Positions 1 to 8,117 of a DNA stretch of 23,564 bases are shown in pieces. The position numbers were made by a program, and so were the translations under genes. Origin of the DNA: an uncultured Collinsella sp. (lineage in GTDB: Bacteria; Actinomycetota; Coriobacteriia; Coriobacteriales; Coriobacteriaceae); contig CABMPS010000007.1 in NCBI GenBank assembly GCA_902388545.1, forward strand, positions 1 through 23,564, written 5' to 3'. Each line of letters opens with the position of its first letter. The stretch's first letter is position 1. The notes under the pieces were generated by a model. The model ran no database searches, had not been told where the DNA came from, and was given only the letters and a program-made list of their open reading frames with translations.

Positions 1-44
1 ACCTACAATTCGATCTCGGCTGACTGATGGAGCTAGCGTTGTGT

Positions 45-63
45 TATTCTAGAACAGACGTTC
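45..63 (+). promoter_or_regulatory. LexA (SOS) box overlapping the ruvCAB promoter
   Basis: GAACAGACGTTC at 52-63 is a perfect GAAC-N4-GTTC dyad. Its spacer bases A-G-A-C fit the Gram-positive LexA/DinR consensus CGAACRNRYGTTYC. A -10-like hexamer TATTCT lies directly upstream (45-50), so a bound LexA would cover the transcription start. The -35 is weak (CTGACT, 20-25, 19-nt spacing). The box is 57 nt before the ruvC start, the normal place for an SOS operator. The match is read directly; binding is inferred. Confidence 0.8.
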
Positions 64-119
64 GTGAATGATGCGCGGGGCCTTGTCTTGCGCTGTGCTT
101 GTGGCGAGGGGAGGTTGGC

Positions 120-641
120 TTGGTTATCTTGGGCATTGACCCCGGTTTGGCCCATACGGGTTGGGGGATTATCGAGGAGCGGCGTGGCGAGGTTCGCTGC
201 CGTGCCTATGGCTGCATCGAGACCAGTGCCGGAAGTCCGCTCGCGGTGCGCCTGTCGCATATCGCCCATGACCTTAAGGGTGTCGTCGAGCGTTATCGAC
301 CCGATACCGCTGCCATCGAGAGCATCTACTTTGGCGCCAACGTTCGCTCGGCCATCCCTACGGCGCATGCCCGCGGCGCCGCGCTCGTGGCGCTTTCGGA
401 GTGCGCGCTCGAGATCGGCGAGTATACGCCTATGCAGATTAAGCAGGCTGTGGTGGGTACCGGTGCCGCAGATAAGCGGCAGGTCGCCTACATGGTACGC
501 ACGCTCACGCAGCTCGATCACGACCCGCATCCCGACCATGCCGCCGATGCCCTGGCCTGCGCCATCTGCCACGTTAACCTCAGCCGTACCCGGGCGCTTA
601 CCGGCGGCGAGTTCTATCAACAGAGAGGAACCGGATACTGA
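120..641 (+). CDS. ruvC: Crossover junction endodeoxyribonuclease RuvC
   Basis: Holliday-junction resolvase that nicks symmetric strands of four-way junctions after RuvAB branch migration. The protein is 173 aa, a normal family length. It opens with the RNase H-fold motif GIDPG (catalytic D7). E67 lies in AIESIYFG, and H140 and D143 lie in DHAADALACA. A His at the third acidic position is the arrangement known from Thermus thermophilus RuvC, so the active site looks complete. I chose the TTG at 120 because GAGGGGAGG (106-114) sits 5 nt upstream and the protein then begins MVILGIDPG like its relatives; a TTG at 99 would add a non-conserved leader. The stop TGA overlaps the ruvA ATG by one base (TGATG), implying translational coupling. 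SOS regulation is likely from the LexA box upstream. Confidence 0.96.
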   Translation: MVILGIDPGLAHTGWGIIEERRGEVRCRAYGCIETSAGSPLAVRLSHIAHDLKGVVERYRPDTAAIESIYFGANVRSAIPTAHARGAALVALSECALEIGEYTPMQIKQAVVGTGAADKRQVAYMVRTLTQLDHDPHPDHAADALACAICHVNLSRTRALTGGEFYQQRGTGY

Positions 642-1261
642 TGATCTCCCAGCTCCACGGAACGCTTGTCGAGGCCACGATGAGCTCTGCTGTCGTCGAT
701 GTGTCGGGCGTTGGCTTTGAGCTCGGCATTTCGGGCAGCACTGCGGCCACGTTGCCGACGCCCGGCGGCGAGGTCCGCCTCTACACGCGTATGCAGGTGC
801 GCGAGGACGCCATGACACTTTTCGGTTTTTCCTCAAAGGATGAGCGCACGATGTTCGATCGGCTCGTGTCCGTCTCGGGCGTTGGCCCGCGCTTGGCGCT
901 CGCCGTTCTTTCCACCTATACCGTGGGGCAGCTGTATTCGCTGGTGATGGCCGAGGACGACAAGGGTATGGCCAAGGTGCCCGGTGTGGGCAAAAAGACA
1001 GCTCAACGTCTGATCCTGGAGCTCAAGAGCACCTTTGCCAAGGATAAGGGCTTTGTGCCGGTCGACGCGATTCCCGGACAGGTTGCGATGCCCGTGCCCG
1101 CTGCCGCTCCCTCGGCGATCGATGACGCCCGTGCGGCGCTCCTTTCCATGGGCTTTAGCCCGCAGGAGACCGATGTCGCTCTGAGCGGGTATGATGGGCA
1201 GGATATGCGTGTCGAGGATCTGCTCGGCGCGGCGCTTAAGCGACTCGGAATGGATGCGTGA
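641..1261 (+). CDS. ruvA: Holliday junction branch migration complex subunit RuvA
   Basis: RuvA binds the four-way junction as a tetramer and loads the RuvB motors. The protein is 206 aa, a typical length. It starts [12 protein letters not shown] (OB-fold domain I). Two helix-hairpin-helix motifs follow, [14 protein letters not shown] (about residues 78-91) and [16 protein letters not shown] (about 113-128). An Ala/Pro-rich linker then leads to the C-terminal UBA-like domain III (about 160-206, [14 protein letters not shown]), which contacts RuvB. The start ATG overlaps the ruvC stop and the stop TGA overlaps the ruvB start in the same TGATG arrangement, so the three genes are one coupled unit. 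Nothing unusual is seen. Confidence 0.97.
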   Translation: MISQLHGTLVEATMSSAVVDVSGVGFELGISGSTAATLPTPGGEVRLYTRMQVREDAMTLFGFSSKDERTMFDRLVSVSGVGPRLALAVLSTYTVGQLYSLVMAEDDKGMAKVPGVGKKTAQRLILELKSTFAKDKGFVPVDAIPGQVAMPVPAAAPSAIDDARAALLSMGFSPQETDVALSGYDGQDMRVEDLLGAALKRLGMDA

Positions 1262-2328
1262 TGTGGGAAGCCGATGACTCTCAGGACCTGTGGGCGACGC
1301 CCGGCAACTCGCCGGCGGCATCCATGGCGCACGGCGAGCGCATGGTGGGCTCGGAGCTGACGGCCGAGGACCTCGATGTCGACCGCACTTTGCGCCCCCA
1401 GCGCTTGGACGATTACTGCGGCCAGGAGCACATCAAGCAGAGCCTGCGCGTGTTGATCGAAGCGGCGCAGAGCCGTGGGGAGACGCTCGACCACGTGATT
1501 TTCTCGGGTCCTCCGGGCCTGGGCAAGACCACGCTGGCCACCGTTATCGCCAACGAGCTGGGCGCTCAGATCAAGACCACGAGTGGCCCCGCCATCGCGC
1601 GTACGGGCGACCTGGCGGCCATCCTTACTAACTTGCAGCCGGGCGATGTGCTGTTTATTGACGAGATCCACCGCCTCAACCGTTCGGTCGAGGAGGTCCT
1701 GTACCCCGCGATGGAGGACTTTGCGCTCGATATCGTGATCGGTAAAGGCCCGGCCGCACGATCGATTCGCCTGGATATCCCCAAGTTTACGCTGGTGGCG
1801 GCAACGACCCGCTCGGGTATGTTGACTGGCCCGCTGCGCGACCGCTTTGGCATTTCATATCGCCTGGATTACTACACGGTCGAAGAACTCGCGCAGATTG
1901 TGACGCGCTCGGCGTCCATCCTGGGCGTGACGATCGACCACCCCAGTGCGCTCGAGATCGGCTCGCGTTCGCGCGGCACGCCACGTCTTGCCAACCGCCT
2001 GCTCAAGCGCGTGCGCGATTACGCACAGGTGCGCGGCAACGGCCCTATCGAGCTCGATATCTGCCGTCAGGCGCTCGAGTTCTTCGAGATCGATGAGCTT
2101 GGTCTGGACTGGATGGATATTCGCATTTTGGAGACACTCGCTAAGACGTTCTCCGGACGTGCCGTGGGCCTGACAACGCTTGCCAGCGCGGTGGGCGAGG
2201 ACCCGGGAACGCTCGAGGATGTCTATGAGCCCTATCTGCTGCAGTGCGGCTTGATGATTCGCACGCCCCAGGGCCGCCAGGCAACGCTTCGCACCTTTGA
2301 GCACTTGGGGATTGAACCTACCATTTAG
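1261..2328 (+). CDS. ruvB: Holliday junction branch migration DNA helicase RuvB
   Basis: AAA+ motor that pumps DNA through the RuvA-junction complex. The protein is 355 aa. The N-terminal tail of about 40 aa is variable. Walker A is GPPGLGKTT (83-91) and Walker B is LFIDEIHR (131-138). The RuvB signature around [14 protein letters not shown] and the arginine-finger segment [10 protein letters not shown] are present. The C-terminal winged helix carries [15 protein letters not shown] chose ATG 1261, which overlaps the ruvA stop (TGATG); a GTG at 1258 would add one residue and cannot be excluded. No convincing hairpin terminator lies in the 144 bp that follow, so some read-through toward fhs is possible. 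Confidence 0.97.
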   Translation: MWEADDSQDLWATPGNSPAASMAHGERMVGSELTAEDLDVDRTLRPQRLDDYCGQEHIKQSLRVLIEAAQSRGETLDHVIFSGPPGLGKTTLATVIANELGAQIKTTSGPAIARTGDLAAILTNLQPGDVLFIDEIHRLNRSVEEVLYPAMEDFALDIVIGKGPAARSIRLDIPKFTLVAATTRSGMLTGPLRDRFGISYRLDYYTVEELAQIVTRSASILGVTIDHPSALEIGSRSRGTPRLANRLLKRVRDYAQVRGNGPIELDICRQALEFFEIDELGLDWMDIRILETLAKTFSGRAVGLTTLASAVGEDPGTLEDVYEPYLLQCGLMIRTPQGRQATLRTFEHLGIEPTI

Positions 2329-2472
2329 GGCGCTTTGTTTTGGCGGGCTGTTAAGCTATCGCTGAGCATTGGATAAACATATCGCCATTCATCGGTTACG
2401 GGTGTTTTACTATTGCGCGCCCGTGCTATGCTGAATTGGTCTTTTTCTCATTCGGTAACGAAAGGACCGCCC

Positions 2473-4140
2473 ATGCCTACTGACATCGAAATCGCACGTT
2501 CTGTCACGCCGCTGCCTATTACCGAGGTGGCCAAGAACGCCGGCGTCGACGTTAAGCACCTGATTCCGTACGGCTTCGACAAGGCTAAGGTCGACTATTC
2601 ACTGCTCAACGAGCCGACTGATCACCAGGCCAAGCTCGTCCTCGTGACCGCTATCAACCCAACGCCTGCGGGCGAGGGTAAGACCACCACGACCATCGGT
2701 CTGGCCGATGGCTTGCGCCGACGCGGCGTCAAGAGTGCCGTGGCCCTGCGCGAGCCTTCGCTCGGCCCCGTCTTTGGCGTTAAGGGCGGCGCTGCCGGCG
2801 GCGGCTGGGCTCAGGTCATCCCCATGGAGGATATCAACCTGCACTTTACCGGCGACTTCCATGCCATCGGTGCTGCCAACAACCTGCTGGCCGCCATGCT
2901 TGATAACCACATCCAGCAGGGCAACCAGCTCGGTATCGACGTTAAACGCATCACTTGGAAGCGCGTCGTCGATATGAACGACCGTCAGCTGCGCCACGTC
3001 ATCGACGGTATTGGCGGTAAGGCCCAGGGCGTGCCGCGCGAGGACGGCTTCGATATCACCGTCGCCTCCGAGGTCATGGCAATCCTGTGCCTGTCTACGA
3101 GCATTAACGACCTCAAGGAGCGCCTGGGCGAGATCGTCGTCGGCTACAGCTTTGCCGGCGAGCCCGTCCGTGCCCGCGACCTTAAGGCCCAGGGTGCCAT
3201 GGCCGCGTTGCTTAAGGATGCGCTCAAGCCCAACCTGGTGCAAACGCTCGAGGGCACGCCCGCGTTTGTCCACGGCGGTCCCTTCGCCAACATTGCCCAC
3301 GGCTGCAACTCTATCATGGCCACGCGTATGGCGATGCGCTTTGGCGATGTCGCCATTACCGAGGCCGGCTTCGGTGCCGATCTGGGTGCCGAGAAGTTCC
3401 TCGACATCAAGTGCCGTATGACGGGCGTTCGCCCCAGCGCCGTCGTGGTCGTCGCGACCGCTCGTGCGCTGAAGTACAACGGTGGCGTCGCCAAGGCCGA
3501 CCTCAACGAGGAGAACCTCGAGGCACTCAAGGCCGGCATGCCCAACCTGCTGCGTCACGTCGACAACATCCAGAACGTTTATGGTCTGCCCTGCGTAGTC
3601 GCCATCAACCGCTTCCCGACGGACACCGAGGCCGAGCTTGCGCTCATCGAGTCCGAGTGTCAGAAGCTCGGTGTCAACGTTAAGCTTTCCGAGGTCTGGG
3701 CCAAGGGCGGCGAGGGCGCGCTCGAGCTTGCCGATGAGGTCATGCGTCTGATTGAGCAGCCGAGCGAGCTCAAGTTTGCCTATGAGGACGGCGCCGATGT
3801 CGCCGACGCTCTTGAGGCCATTGCCACCAAGGTCTACCGCGCCGATGGCGTTGACTTTACGCCGGCCGCCAAGCGCCAGCTCGCCGAGCTGCGCGAGAAC
3901 GGCTTTGGCAACCTGCCGGTGTGCGTGGCCAAGACGCAGTACAGCTTTAGCGACAACGCCAAGGCCCTGGGCGCTCCCGAGAACTTCCGCATCACGGTGC
4001 GTGAGCTCAAGGTTTCCGCCGGTGCCCACTTTGTGGTCGCACTGACCGGCAGTGTTCTGACCATGCCGGGCCTGCCCAAGGTCCCCGCGGCTGAGAACAT
4101 CGACGTCGACAACGACGGCAACATCACCGGCCTGTTCTAA
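2473..4140 (+). CDS. fhs: Formate--tetrahydrofolate ligase
   Basis: ATP-dependent ligation of formate to THF, giving 10-formyl-THF, the entry reaction of the folate C1 (methyl) branch. The protein is 555 aa, matching the usual length of about 556. The nucleotide loop is TPAGEGKTT (64-72), followed by the family signature [19 protein letters not shown] (93-111). The C-terminus ends GNITGLF as expected. The start ATG 2473 has AAAGGA at 2461-2466; an upstream in-frame start at 2413 would add 20 non-conserved residues and was not used. A -10-like TATGCT (2427-2432) may be its promoter, but I see no good -35. The next steps, fchA and folD, lie about 10 kb downstream in the same orientation. A strong terminator follows. 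Confidence 0.97.
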   Translation: MPTDIEIARSVTPLPITEVAKNAGVDVKHLIPYGFDKAKVDYSLLNEPTDHQAKLVLVTAINPTPAGEGKTTTTIGLADGLRRRGVKSAVALREPSLGPVFGVKGGAAGGGWAQVIPMEDINLHFTGDFHAIGAANNLLAAMLDNHIQQGNQLGIDVKRITWKRVVDMNDRQLRHVIDGIGGKAQGVPREDGFDITVASEVMAILCLSTSINDLKERLGEIVVGYSFAGEPVRARDLKAQGAMAALLKDALKPNLVQTLEGTPAFVHGGPFANIAHGCNSIMATRMAMRFGDVAITEAGFGADLGAEKFLDIKCRMTGVRPSAVVVVATARALKYNGGVAKADLNEENLEALKAGMPNLLRHVDNIQNVYGLPCVVAINRFPTDTEAELALIESECQKLGVNVKLSEVWAKGGEGALELADEVMRLIEQPSELKFAYEDGADVADALEAIATKVYRADGVDFTPAAKRQLAELRENGFGNLPVCVAKTQYSFSDNAKALGAPENFRITVRELKVSAGAHFVVALTGSVLTMPGLPKVPAAENIDVDNDGNITGLF

Positions 4141-4165
4141 GCCTGCTGTCCATAGCTGCTAGCCC

Positions 4166-4203
4166 GCCCCGCCGTGCCTACCAAGGCCCGGCGGGGCTTT
4201 TTT
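4166..4203 (+). terminator. Rho-independent terminator of fhs
   Basis: A perfect 9-bp GC stem, GCCCCGCCG (4166-4174) with CGGCGGGGC (4189-4197), encloses a 14-nt loop and is followed by six T (4198-4203). It begins 25 nt after the fhs stop codon. Confidence 0.93.
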
Positions 4204-4320
4204 ATCCTTAGGCCCGCGCATGTCTTGTAGATATGGACGGGCTCTGTCCGTCACGGGCTTTTGCGCGGGTAGAATGCATGGATAACTTGATGCTCACGCG
4301 CGACGGAAAGGAATCGTTGC

Positions 4321-5310
4321 ATGGATCAGGACAAGACAACCGTGATGGGCGGCTACGGCTCCGCGCAGGCTGGCGATAGCGCCGATGCGACCCGCGTTGT
4401 TCCCAACCCCGGTTATACCGACCCCGCCGCGACGCAGCCTTCTGCCGAGCCAACCCGGGTTATGGGCTATGGCGACACAGCGCGGGATTCTTACGCTGCA
4501 TCTTCGCAAGGCCCCTATGGCAACGCAACTCCGGACCCGTTTGATTACGCGCCGCAGGATTCTTATGTCGTCTCGACACCGAATCCCTATGATGACCTGC
4601 CGCAGAATCCCATTCCGCAGCCTCAGCAGACGACGTATATGCCTCGCACGGCGCAGCCTCGCTACGAGTCACGCGAGCCGTATCACGAGTACCCCAAGTC
4701 GATTCCGCAATATGGCGAGGACGAGGTGAAGAAGCCGTCGCGTTCGTCGAGCGTGATCAAGAAGATCCTGATTGTGCTGGCGATCTTCTTTGCGCTGTCG
4801 GTTATGTTTGCCATCGTGTCGGGCATGCTCAACAAGCGAGGGAGTTCAACGGCCGATACCACTGCCGAGCAAACCGAGTCCGCCTCGTCTAGCACCGTCG
4901 ATCTGAGCGATATCCCGGGGCAGTACTGGTCCAACGCCAAGAAGATCCTCAAGTCGCGCGGCGCCGATCTTTCGAACGCCGTGGTCCTGACTGATGATGG
5001 CTCAACGCCCGTCGTCGATGCCAACTGGGTCGTTACTTCTGCCTACTATAACGACAACGGCAACCTCGAAATTCAACTCACGCACAAGAACAGCTCGGGC
5101 AACTCGTCCGACGGCCAAAGCGGTACCGACAGCTCGAGCTCCAATACGCTGGAGGACTTGAGCAACAAGGCACAGGAGTTGGGAGACAAGGCGCAAGAGC
5201 TGGGCGATACGGCACAAAACCTGGGCGACACCGCGCAGAACTTGGGCGACATGGCGACGGATGCCTGGAACGCACTGCAAAACGGCATCTCGGGCGCGCA
5301 GGGAAACTAG
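4321..5310 (+). CDS. Membrane-anchored hypothetical protein with disordered N-terminus and heptad-repeat tail
   Basis: I do not recognise a named family. The protein is 329 aa. Residues 1-140 are low-complexity, rich in Pro, Gln, Tyr and Thr, and probably disordered in the cytoplasm. One transmembrane helix spans about 146-170 (ILIVLAIFFALSVMFAIVSG). Outside is a small domain (about 195-250, with DIPGQYWSNAKKILKSRG then a short beta-rich stretch) that by length and pattern resembles a PASTA-like module; this is a guess. The tail has four 7-residue repeats (283-310, units such as TAQNLGD), probably an amphipathic helix. The start has SD GGAAAGGA (4305-4312) 8 nt upstream, and a -10-like TAGAAT at 4270-4275 could be its promoter. 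It is convergent with the CDF gene, 12 bp apart. Confidence 0.8.
   Translation: MDQDKTTVMGGYGSAQAGDSADATRVVPNPGYTDPAATQPSAEPTRVMGYGDTARDSYAASSQGPYGNATPDPFDYAPQDSYVVSTPNPYDDLPQNPIPQPQQTTYMPRTAQPRYESREPYHEYPKSIPQYGEDEVKKPSRSSSVIKKILIVLAIFFALSVMFAIVSGMLNKRGSSTADTTAEQTESASSSTVDLSDIPGQYWSNAKKILKSRGADLSNAVVLTDDGSTPVVDANWVVTSAYYNDNGNLEIQLTHKNSSGNSSDGQSGTDSSSSNTLEDLSNKAQELGDKAQELGDTAQNLGDTAQNLGDMATDAWNALQNGISGAQGN
5167..5250 (+). repeat. Four tandem 21-bp coding repeats
   Basis: Four in-frame 21-bp units begin at 5167, 5188, 5209 and 5230. They encode KAQELGD, KAQELGD, TAQNLGD and TAQNLGD. The nucleotide units differ mainly at wobble positions, so the peptide has been kept while the DNA diverged. 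A partly matching unit (LSNKAQE) precedes them. They form the C-terminal helix of the surrounding gene. Confidence 0.85.
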
Positions 5311-5322
5311 CTGTTAAGCGGG

Positions 5323-6504
5323 CTACAGCTGTTCAGCCGGACGGTCGGGCGAGCTAAAGCCCGAGTCAAACGTAACGACGCATGAGGCATTGGGTCGGCG
5401 CTCGTGCACGATGCGCGTGACGAGCTCCAGCAGCTCCTCGTCGGATATGTCAAAGCCGTCGGGGCGCACCAGGTCAAACGAAACGAACCCGTCGTGCTCG
5501 TGCAGGTCGTGGATGGAGAGCGCGGGGTCGATCTGCACAACGCCGCGCTTGACCCAGCCGCGCAAATCATCGCCGGTTGTCGCGATGGGGTCGCAGTGCA
5601 GCGTGATGTCAATGCCCATCTGGCGCTTGATGTCGTGCTCGATGGTGTCCAGGATCTCGTGGTGCTCAAATGCGTCGCCCTCGCCGGGCATCTCCACGTG
5701 AGCGCTGGCAAACTGACGACCGGGGCCGTAGTCGTGCACCATCAGGTCGTGTGTGCCCAAGACCTGCGGATAGGACATGATCTTGTCGCGGATTGCCTGG
5801 ACGAGCTTGGGGTCGGGCGCTTGCCCCAGCAACGGGCTGATGGCGTCGCGCACTAGGCCCATGCCGCTGATGCAGATGAAGATGCCCACACCCAGGCCTG
5901 CCCAGCCATCGAGGTCAAAGCCGGTCGTCTGCGAAATAAGCGCCGCCACCAAGACCGAGCCCGAGGTGATGACGTCGTTTTTGGAGTCCTGTGCTGTGGC
6001 AATGAGTGTTTCGGAATCGATACGGTTGCCCAGCGCGCGGTTGAATGCGGCCATCCAGAGCTTAACGAGCATGGATGTAGCCAGTGCCGCAAGGGAAACG
6101 AGCGTGTAAGCGGTGGGGGAAGGCTTGATGATCTTGGTGACCGACTCGAGGATCAGGTTGATGCCGACGGCGCAAACCAGGACGGCGACAAACAAGCCGG
6201 CGAGGTACTCGTAGCGGCCGTGGCCATAGGGGTGGCCTTCGTCTGCCGGGCGGCTGGCGAGGCGGAACCCGAGCAGGCTCACGATGTTGCTCGAGGCATC
6301 AGAGAGGTTGTTGAAAGCGTCGGCGATGAGGGAGACGGAGCCAGCGAGCAGGCCCGCGATGCCCTTGGCCAGGCACAAGGTGATGTTGAGGCCAATGCAG
6401 ATGAGGCTTGCGGCGAAGCCCGCGTTGGTGCGGCAGGAGGTATCGACCGGCTCGCCCTCGCTGCCGGGAACAAGCGTATGTACCAGCCGATTTACAAATA
6501 GCAT
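5323..6504 (-). CDS. Cation diffusion facilitator (CDF) family transporter, probably Mn2+-type
   Basis: Proton-coupled metal exporter of the inner membrane, 393 aa. The six-helix core runs about 28-225. TM2 carries LIADAFNNLSDA (N65/D69) and TM5 carries AQDSKNDV (D173/D177), after the family signature HPYGHGRYEYLAG (91-103). An N-x3-D plus D-x3-D site is the pattern reported for Mn-CDFs, whereas Zn and Fe types have His in TM5; specificity is therefore an inference. The cytoplasmic dimerisation domain (about 232-305) is followed by an extra C-terminal segment of about 85 aa with a similar alternating beta/alpha pattern. I chose the ATG whose first base is 6504 because GAGGA lies 8 nt upstream; starts at 6525 or 6663 lack an SD. 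It is convergent with the preceding gene and divergent from the zinc-ribbon gene. Confidence 0.9.
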   Translation of the reverse strand: MLFVNRLVHTLVPGSEGEPVDTSCRTNAGFAASLICIGLNITLCLAKGIAGLLAGSVSLIADAFNNLSDASSNIVSLLGFRLASRPADEGHPYGHGRYEYLAGLFVAVLVCAVGINLILESVTKIIKPSPTAYTLVSLAALATSMLVKLWMAAFNRALGNRIDSETLIATAQDSKNDVITSGSVLVAALISQTTGFDLDGWAGLGVGIFICISGMGLVRDAISPLLGQAPDPKLVQAIRDKIMSYPQVLGTHDLMVHDYGPGRQFASAHVEMPGEGDAFEHHEILDTIEHDIKRQMGIDITLHCDPIATTGDDLRGWVKRGVVQIDPALSIHDLHEHDGFVSFDLVRPDGFDISDEELLELVTRIVHERRPNASCVVTFDSGFSSPDRPAEQL

Positions 6505-6675
6505 AGCGGTCGTCCTCACAATCATGTTTAAGGGGATAGTGTAGCTCGCGCGGGGGCGCCGTGCACCGATGCTCAGAAAATGCAGCAATAGTCTGCCGGT
6601 GCTAACGAGCGAGCCTTCTCGTCTGCCTGGGTGGTCCATTTTGGGCCACATGGGTATGGGCATGTGACTGTTTAC

Positions 6676-6694
6676 TCGACATACTTAATGTCGA
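6676..6694. promoter_or_regulatory. Perfect inverted repeat TCGACAT-N5-ATGTCGA, candidate operator
   Basis: Seven-base arms at 6676-6682 and 6688-6694 flank ACTTA. The dyad sits 28 bp before the zinc-ribbon start and about 170 bp upstream of the divergent CDF gene. There is no T-tract, so it is more like a protein-binding dyad than a terminator. I do not match it to a known regulator. Confidence 0.4.
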
Positions 6695-6722
6695 CAGCCC
6701 CTGTGCAAAGGAGGACGTTTCC

Positions 6723-8060
6723 ATGGACGAGATGTTTGCCATTAAATGTCAAAACTGCGGCGGCCCTATGTACTCGCACCAAGCTAAGCGCAGCTTTGAG
6801 TGCGCTTATTGCGGTGCGGTCATTCCGTGGCAGGCGGACGCCGGAGAGCCCAAGAGCGCTTTGGGCATTCGCCATACGCCGTTGACGGTGGTGGATGGAC
6901 TGCTCAAGCTCACGCATGTGTCGCAACTCGAGCGCCCGGAGGACCCGGACTGGTATTTCTTCAATTCGCACTGGCGCAATCAGTCGGTCCTGGAACATCT
7001 GCTGTGGGAGGATCGCGGCACGGCGCAGGAGTTCCAAGAGGCCACGCATGTGAGCATTCCTTGCCCCTTCTGCGGAGCGTCCTTTGAGGGCGAGTCAACG
7101 CAGCGTGTGTTTGAGTGCCCGTCCTGCGGCAACAAGATCGGCATTGCCGACCTGCTCAAGCCCGGTACGTTTAGCAAACGTCTGACCATGGGCGTGGGTG
7201 CGGAGTATGTGCCGGAGCAGAGTATTCCCTGCGAAATCTCACCGCAGCAGGCACGTGCCAACGCGCTGCAGCTGGTGCGCCAGTACCCGGATGCCTTTGC
7301 CGGGCACGACGTGGAAGACGCGATCCAAAACGACATGATGCTCTTCTATTTCCCCATGGCGCTCGCGGACCTGCGCATGATGGCGTCCTTCCCGGGCAAG
7401 GGCCTGAGCAAGGAGACCCTGGTGTACTACGAGGTGCTCGACTGGGCATATCCCAGGGCAAACTACCTGGACGTTCGCCTTATGGGCATTCTGGAGCCAT
7501 GGGACTTTGCCAAGGTTGGGTCGTTCGACCCGGCCATGCAGGAAGGCGACTTCCGCGTTGTCTCCGTCGATGCGTCCACCAAGGACCAGGTGGTCATTGA
7601 CAAGCTGGCGCTCGACATTGTCGGCAACGATGCCGAGACTTTCCTGGGGCTCAATAAAAAGAGCATCCGCACCTGGGCGCGCAAGGCCCGCAAGCACAAG
7701 GACGGCCTGGTTATGGTGCCGGTCTACTTTGTCGATCGTCCCGCGTCGGATGGACGTAATGGCGAGCAGGTGCGCATTGCCGTGAACGGCCAGACGGGCC
7801 GTGCGGCGGCGGTGGTGTTTAGCGACAAGCGCGAGACGCATATTGTGGCGCCGCTCAATCCGAGCCTGCATCTGTCCGGCGAAAGCACCGTTCACGCCAC
7901 GCCCGTCGAGGTCAAATACATCAAATCGCCATTCCTGTACCAAATTGTGCGCCGTGGAGGCGACGAGCAGCCACGTCAGGTGGCAGCGGCTGCCGAGGGT
8001 TCCTACCGAGAAGAAAAACCCAAGCGCAAGGGATTGTTCGCTGCGATCTTTGGGAAGTAG
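6723..8060 (+). CDS. TFIIB-type zinc-ribbon-containing hypothetical protein
   Basis: The protein is 445 aa, with no signal peptide or membrane segment. Two zinc ribbons are visible: C9-x2-C12 with C27-x2-C30 (the second pair in FECAYCG), and C114-x2-C117 with C132-x2-C135 (CPFCG, then FECPSCG). The spacing is nearly identical in both, suggesting an internal duplication around a linker of about 85 aa containing Trp-rich WYFFNSHWRN. The remaining 300 residues are a soluble alpha/beta region with no motif I recognise, ending in a basic tail (KPKRKGLFAAIFGK). The start has a strong SD AAAGGAGG (6707-6714) 8 nt upstream. The role is unknown; cytoplasmic nucleic-acid or protein binding is possible but not shown. 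Confidence 0.85.
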   Translation: MDEMFAIKCQNCGGPMYSHQAKRSFECAYCGAVIPWQADAGEPKSALGIRHTPLTVVDGLLKLTHVSQLERPEDPDWYFFNSHWRNQSVLEHLLWEDRGTAQEFQEATHVSIPCPFCGASFEGESTQRVFECPSCGNKIGIADLLKPGTFSKRLTMGVGAEYVPEQSIPCEISPQQARANALQLVRQYPDAFAGHDVEDAIQNDMMLFYFPMALADLRMMASFPGKGLSKETLVYYEVLDWAYPRANYLDVRLMGILEPWDFAKVGSFDPAMQEGDFRVVSVDASTKDQVVIDKLALDIVGNDAETFLGLNKKSIRTWARKARKHKDGLVMVPVYFVDRPASDGRNGEQVRIAVNGQTGRAAAVVFSDKRETHIVAPLNPSLHLSGESTVHATPVEVKYIKSPFLYQIVRRGGDEQPRQVAAAAEGSYREEKPKRKGLFAAIFGK

Positions 8061-8117
8061 GGAAGCGCAGCGCGGGACGGCTCGCACGCGTGCGGGCGTT
8101 TCGGTCGCAACGTGCTG

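Noticed and set aside
2599..4029. Long minus-strand open frame (476 codons) opposite fhs
   Set aside because: A shadow of a GC-rich, strongly codon-biased gene. It has no SD or recognisable domain, and the plus strand is certain.
5311..5322. Terminator between the convergent hypothetical and CDF genes
   Set aside because: Only 12 bp separate the stops and no stable stem with a T-tract is seen.
8083..8094. Palindrome CGCACGCGTGCG between the convergent zinc-ribbon and nuclease genes
   Set aside because: It leaves no loop and has no T-run, so it is not a convincing terminator.
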